From the NCBI GenBank assembly GCA_017561665.1, contig JAFZBQ010000034.1, positions 1 to 64,000 of the forward strand: a stretch of 64,000 nucleotides of DNA. The letters are read 5' to 3'. Position 1 is the stretch's first letter, and the number at the start of each line of letters is the position of its first letter. This document shows positions 61,296 to 64,000 of this stretch, piece after piece. Below the pieces are notes generated by a model. That model made no database searches. It had not been told where the DNA came from and saw only the letters and a program-made list of their open reading frames with translations. This DNA comes from Bacteroidales bacterium. GTDB taxonomy: Bacteria > Bacteroidota > Bacteroidia > Bacteroidales > UBA932. Both the position numbers and the translations under genes were made by a program.

Positions 61296-62456
61296 CTAAA
61301 AAGCCGGATTGGCGTACATTACAATATCTTCTTTCTTGATGGTGCCGCTGCAGAGAATCAGCAGGCGCTCCACCACGTTGCGCAGTTCGCGAATGTTGCC
61401 GGTCCAGGGCATCTTTTGCAGCTCCTTGTAGGCGCCGGCCTCTACCTTGAGGCGGGGCATTCCGCTCTCGCAGCAAATCTGCTCTATAAAATAATCCACC
61501 AGCAGGGGGATGTCGTCTATGCGCTCTGCAAGCGGCGGGACGTGAATCAGTATCACGCTCAGGCGGTGGTAGAGGTCCTCACGGAAAGTGCCCTTGGCAA
61601 TTTCGTCCAGCAGGTTCTTGTTGGTGGCGGCAATCACGCGGACGTTGACCTCGATGTCCTTGTCGCTGCCCACGCGGTTGAGCTTTTTCTCCTGCAGCAC
61701 GCGCAGTACCTTGGCCTGTGCGGCCAGGCTCATATCACCGATCTCGTCCAGAAACAGAGTGCCGCCGTCGGCCTGTTCGAACTTGCCCTTATGCTGCTTG
61801 ATGGCAGATGTGAAGGAGCCCTTTTCGTGGCCGAAAAGTTCGCTCTCTATAAGTTCGGAAGGGATGGCGGCGCAGTTGACCTCGATGAACGGCATCGAAG
61901 CGCGGTTGCTCTGCAGATGCAGATTGTGGGCCACCAGTTCCTTGCCGGTACCGTTGCTGCCGGTAATCAGCACACGGGCGTCGGTGGGCGCTACGCGGGC
62001 AATCACATCCTTGACGTGCCTTATCTGCTCCGACTCGCCCACAATGGTGTAGCGGTTGTCGGTCTTCTTGCGAAGGATACGGGTCTCCTTAACCAAAGAC
62101 GTCTTTTCGGTGGCGTTCTTGAGGGTGATCAGGATGCGGTTCAGATCCAGCGGCTTCTGGATAAAGTCGTATGCGCCGCTCTTGATGCAGTTTACGGCGG
62201 TGTCGATGTCGCCGTGGCCGGAGATCATGATGATGGCCGACTCGCACCCCTCCTCCACCAGGCGGCGGAGCACCTCCTCGCCATCCATCTCGGGCATCTT
62301 TATGTCGCAGAAAATCGCGTCAAAGTTGCCTGCCATTGCGGCCTCGTAGCCTTTTTTGCCGTCTTCCGCCACCTCTACGGTGTGCCCTTCGTACTCCAGA
62401 ATATCCTTCAGAGTGTTACGGATAGCCCTTTCGTCGTCTATAATTAACAGTTTCAC
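61296..62456 (-). CDS. Sigma-54-type response regulator lacking a DNA-binding domain
   Basis: The 386-residue protein has a receiver domain (acceptor Asp51, Lys101 in 'IQKP') and an AAA+ domain (Walker A GSNGTGK 166-172, Walker B 'GGTLFLDEIGDM', 'WTGNIRELRNVVERL'). It ends right after the AAA+ domain, without the Fis-type helix-turn-helix. The sigma-54 contact loop reads GSFTSA (213-218) instead of GAFTGA. It is therefore NtrC-like in build but may not activate sigma-54 in the usual way. It is preceded by a possible -7 box TACATTTG (62485-62478, minus). Confidence 0.88.
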   Translation of the reverse strand: MKLLIIDDERAIRNTLKDILEYEGHTVEVAEDGKKGYEAAMAGNFDAIFCDIKMPEMDGEEVLRRLVEEGCESAIIMISGHGDIDTAVNCIKSGAYDFIQKPLDLNRILITLKNATEKTSLVKETRILRKKTDNRYTIVGESEQIRHVKDVIARVAPTDARVLITGSNGTGKELVAHNLHLQSNRASMPFIEVNCAAIPSELIESELFGHEKGSFTSAIKQHKGKFEQADGGTLFLDEIGDMSLAAQAKVLRVLQEKKLNRVGSDKDIEVNVRVIAATNKNLLDEIAKGTFREDLYHRLSVILIHVPPLAERIDDIPLLVDYFIEQICCESGMPRLKVEAGAYKELQKMPWTGNIRELRNVVERLLILCSGTIKKEDIVMYANPAF

Positions 62457-62499
62457 GCCAATGGTTGTTTATTCTTGCAAATGTAGTCATTTTTTTGAG

Positions 62500-62507
62500 T
62501 ATATTTG
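62500..62507 (+). promoter_or_regulatory. -7 box of the cmk-ispH operon
   Basis: TATATTTG matches TAnnTTTG and lies 17 bp before the ATG at 62525. A TTG at 62475-62477 is 22 bp upstream, slightly beyond the usual spacing. Confidence 0.5.
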
Positions 62508-62524
62508 TGAAAAATGACATCGCT

Positions 62525-63202
62525 ATGACCCAACAACCTAAAATAATAATTGCCATAGACGGCTACTCTTCCACCGGCAAGAGTTCGTTTGCCAAACTGA
62601 TTGCAGAAAGGCTCGGTTATATCCATCTCGATTCGGGCGCGCTGTACCGCGCAGTAACGCTTTACGGCCTGCGCAAAGGCGCTATAGCAGACGGCAAAAT
62701 AAACGAAGAGGCCCTGGTGGCGCTGCTGCCGGAAATAGAGGTTTCGCAGCGTCCCGACACCTATCTCTTTGATGAGAATGTGGAGGGGCTCATCCGCCAG
62801 ATGGAGGTCAGCAGCTATGTCAGCCCGGTGAGCGCGATTCCGCCGGTGCGCGTGTTTGTAGATGACAACCTGCACAAGATGGCTGCCGGTGGCGGCGTAG
62901 TGATGGACGGCCGCGACATCGGCACCACCGTCTTCCCCAATGCCGAGCTCAAGATCTTCATGCAGGCCGACGACCTGGTGCGCGCGATGCGCCGCTACAA
63001 GGAGACCACCGACCCCGGCACCACTTTCATAGACGTGCTGCACAACCTGCGCGACCGCGACTTGCGCGACTCCACCCGCGAGGTATCGCCCCTGCGCAAG
63101 GCCGATGACGCAATTGTGCTGGACAACACCTGTATGACGATGGAAGACGAGATGGAGTGGCTGGTGGCCCTTCTCAACGAGAAATATGGCTTCTCGCTTT
63201 AA
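62525..63202 (+). CDS. cmk: Cytidylate kinase
   Basis: The ATG at 62525 is chosen because the P-loop follows directly ('IIIAIDGYSSTGKSSFAKLIAERLGYIHLDSGALYRA') and the promoter lies just upstream; the longer frame from 62465 would begin before the promoter. About 225 residues, with 'DGRDIGTTVFPNAELKIFM' and the arginine-rich 'LRDRDLRDSTREVSPLRKADDAIVLD'. It phosphorylates CMP and dCMP. Its end overlaps the ispH start by 17 bp. Confidence 0.93.
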   Translation: MTQQPKIIIAIDGYSSTGKSSFAKLIAERLGYIHLDSGALYRAVTLYGLRKGAIADGKINEEALVALLPEIEVSQRPDTYLFDENVEGLIRQMEVSSYVSPVSAIPPVRVFVDDNLHKMAAGGGVVMDGRDIGTTVFPNAELKIFMQADDLVRAMRRYKETTDPGTTFIDVLHNLRDRDLRDSTREVSPLRKADDAIVLDNTCMTMEDEMEWLVALLNEKYGFSL

Positions 63203-64000
63203 CTGCGAAATAGATCCCGATTCCGGCTTCTGCCATGGCGTGGTAAGGGCCGTAGACAAGGCCGAAGAGTTTCTCTCCGGCGGAGGCAGGCTTTTTTCCC
63301 TGGGCGCTATGGTGCACAACACCGCCGAGATAGAGCGGTTGGCGGCCAAGGGGCTGGAAATCATCGATTTTGAAGGTTTGCAGTCGCTCAGGCCGGACGA
63401 CACCGTGCTGATACGCGCCCACGGCGAGCCGCCCTCTACCTACTCGCTTGCCCGGTCGCTGGGCGTACAGCTTATCGACTGCACCTGCCCGGTAGTGTTG
63501 AAGTTGCAGCGCGACATCGCAGCCGCATGGCGTGCCGTTTGTGCGAGCGGCGGCTCGGTGGTGATTTTCGGCAAGCGCGGTCACGCCGAAGTCAACGGAC
63601 TGGTGGGCCAGACCGGAGGCCAAGCCATTGTTATTGAGAATCTTGACGAGATCGACACCCTCGATTTCTCGCATCATATCGAACTCTTCTCCCAGACCAC
63701 TAAAGACCCGGCGGAATATGAGGCGCTGAAGGCCGCCTGCCTTGCCCGTACCGCCGATATCACCATCCACGATACCATCTGCCGCCAGGTGGTCGGCCGA
63801 CACCGCAAACTGGCCGGCTTCGCCGCAGAGCACGACGTAATCCTCTTTGTCAGTGGCCGCGAAAGCTCCAACGGCAAAGTCCTCTTCGAACTCTGCCGAG
63901 AGCACAATCCCAGGACCTACTGGGTAGATTCGCCAGAGAACCTGGATGACATTCTTGAGTGTATTGCTCCGGAGGCTGGCGGGGTTGGAAACGGCAAGGG
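63186..64000 (+). CDS. ispH: 4-hydroxy-3-methylbut-2-enyl diphosphate reductase (3' end cut off)
   Basis: An ATG at 63186 opens a frame that stays open to the window end, giving 271 codons of about 285-300 expected. All three iron-sulfur cysteines of IspH are present: Cys16 in 'SGFCHGVVRAV', Cys101 in 'DCTCPVV' and Cys199 in 'DTICRQ'. Substrate-binding histidines occur in 'MVHN' and 'RAHGEP', and 'SGRESSNGKVLFELC' is near the end. It makes IPP and DMAPP, the last step of the MEP pathway. The 17-bp overlap with cmk means coupled translation. Confidence 0.93.
   Translation, partial: MASRFNCEIDPDSGFCHGVVRAVDKAEEFLSGGGRLFSLGAMVHNTAEIERLAAKGLEIIDFEGLQSLRPDDTVLIRAHGEPPSTYSLARSLGVQLIDCTCPVVLKLQRDIAAAWRAVCASGGSVVIFGKRGHAEVNGLVGQTGGQAIVIENLDEIDTLDFSHHIELFSQTTKDPAEYEALKAACLARTADITIHDTICRQVVGRHRKLAGFAAEHDVILFVSGRESSNGKVLFELCREHNPRTYWVDSPENLDDILECIAPEAGGVGNGK

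Noticed and set aside
63174..63905. Minus-strand open frame of 243 codons
   Set aside because: It is opposite ispH, which has all three cluster cysteines in the plus-strand frame.
1..64000. tRNA genes near the island repeat
   Set aside because: The repeat belongs to rnpB. I saw no tRNA cloverleaf at either junction or elsewhere in the window, though a systematic scan was not possible.

Overview
ORGANISM. The window looks like a chromosomal segment of a Bacteroidales bacterium (phylum Bacteroidota), probably a gut commensal. Visible support: a SusC/SusD outer-membrane pair, many lipoproteins with short signal peptides, a complete Bat aerotolerance operon, and promoters of the Bacteroidota type (TTTG or TTG, about 20 bp, TAnnTTTG). 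Most of the window is clearly GC-rich. Positions about 35.4-57.1 kb are clearly AT-rich and read as acquired DNA.

REGION 1, about 1-23.9 kb: a glycan-utilisation locus. A DeoR-type regulator (4581) is divergent from a leftward operon (PfkB sugar kinase, GH36-like alpha-galactosidase lipoprotein, tyrosine-phosphatase-like lipoprotein, start of another lipoprotein). It is followed by a long rightward operon: AgaS-like SIS isomerase/deaminase, GatZ/KbaZ-like protein, SusC, SusD, DUF4874/DUF4832-type lipoprotein, thioredoxin-like lipoprotein, beta-propeller lipoprotein and alkaline phosphatase. A second block holds two divergent carbohydrate-binding-like lipoproteins, a second DUF4874/DUF4832-type lipoprotein, an EamA-type transporter and a six-hairpin glycosidase-like lipoprotein. 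The enzymes point to galactosamine or galactose released from an alpha-linked, possibly phosphorylated, glycan and routed through tagatose-6-phosphate. TTTCGAAA / CGAAAC repeats in three intergenic regions are good candidates for the DeoR operator. A fragment of a serine-hydrolase gene follows.

REGION 2, about 23.9-34.9 kb: conserved chromosome. A leftward Bat operon (moxR, DUF58, BatX-like, batA, batB, batC, fused batD-batE) is divergent from truA, exbB, exbD and tonB.

REGION 3, about 35.4-57.15 kb: an AT-rich island ending exactly at the 3' end of the RNase P RNA gene. The last 19 bp of rnpB are repeated at 35759-35777, so the island is bracketed by an att-like direct repeat. No integrase is seen. 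A scrap of a second tonB 3' end lies just inside the right edge. Cargo: (a) an HD-domain/Hsp90-type ATPase protein of 1038 residues; (b) an operon of ECF sigma factor, short anti-sigma factor, TonB-dependent receptor, DUF4249 lipoprotein, C10 (streptopain-type) protease, two HExxH metalloprotease-like lipoproteins and three small lipoproteins; (c) a DUF4160/DUF2442 gene pair; (d) a three-gene operon of DNA methyltransferase, a histidine-kinase-like protein with an extra N-terminal Hsp90/MORC-type ATPase, and a protein with a receiver-like N-terminus. Item (d) is the best candidate for an undescribed defence or signalling system; item (a) is a second candidate.

REGION 4, 57.15-64.0 kb: conserved chromosome. 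rnpB (with its terminator), an acyltransferase, parE, der and a sigma-54-type response regulator without a DNA-binding domain lie on the minus strand. cmk and the start of ispH lie on the plus strand.

All functional calls come from reading the sequence and recalled family knowledge. No database search was run.
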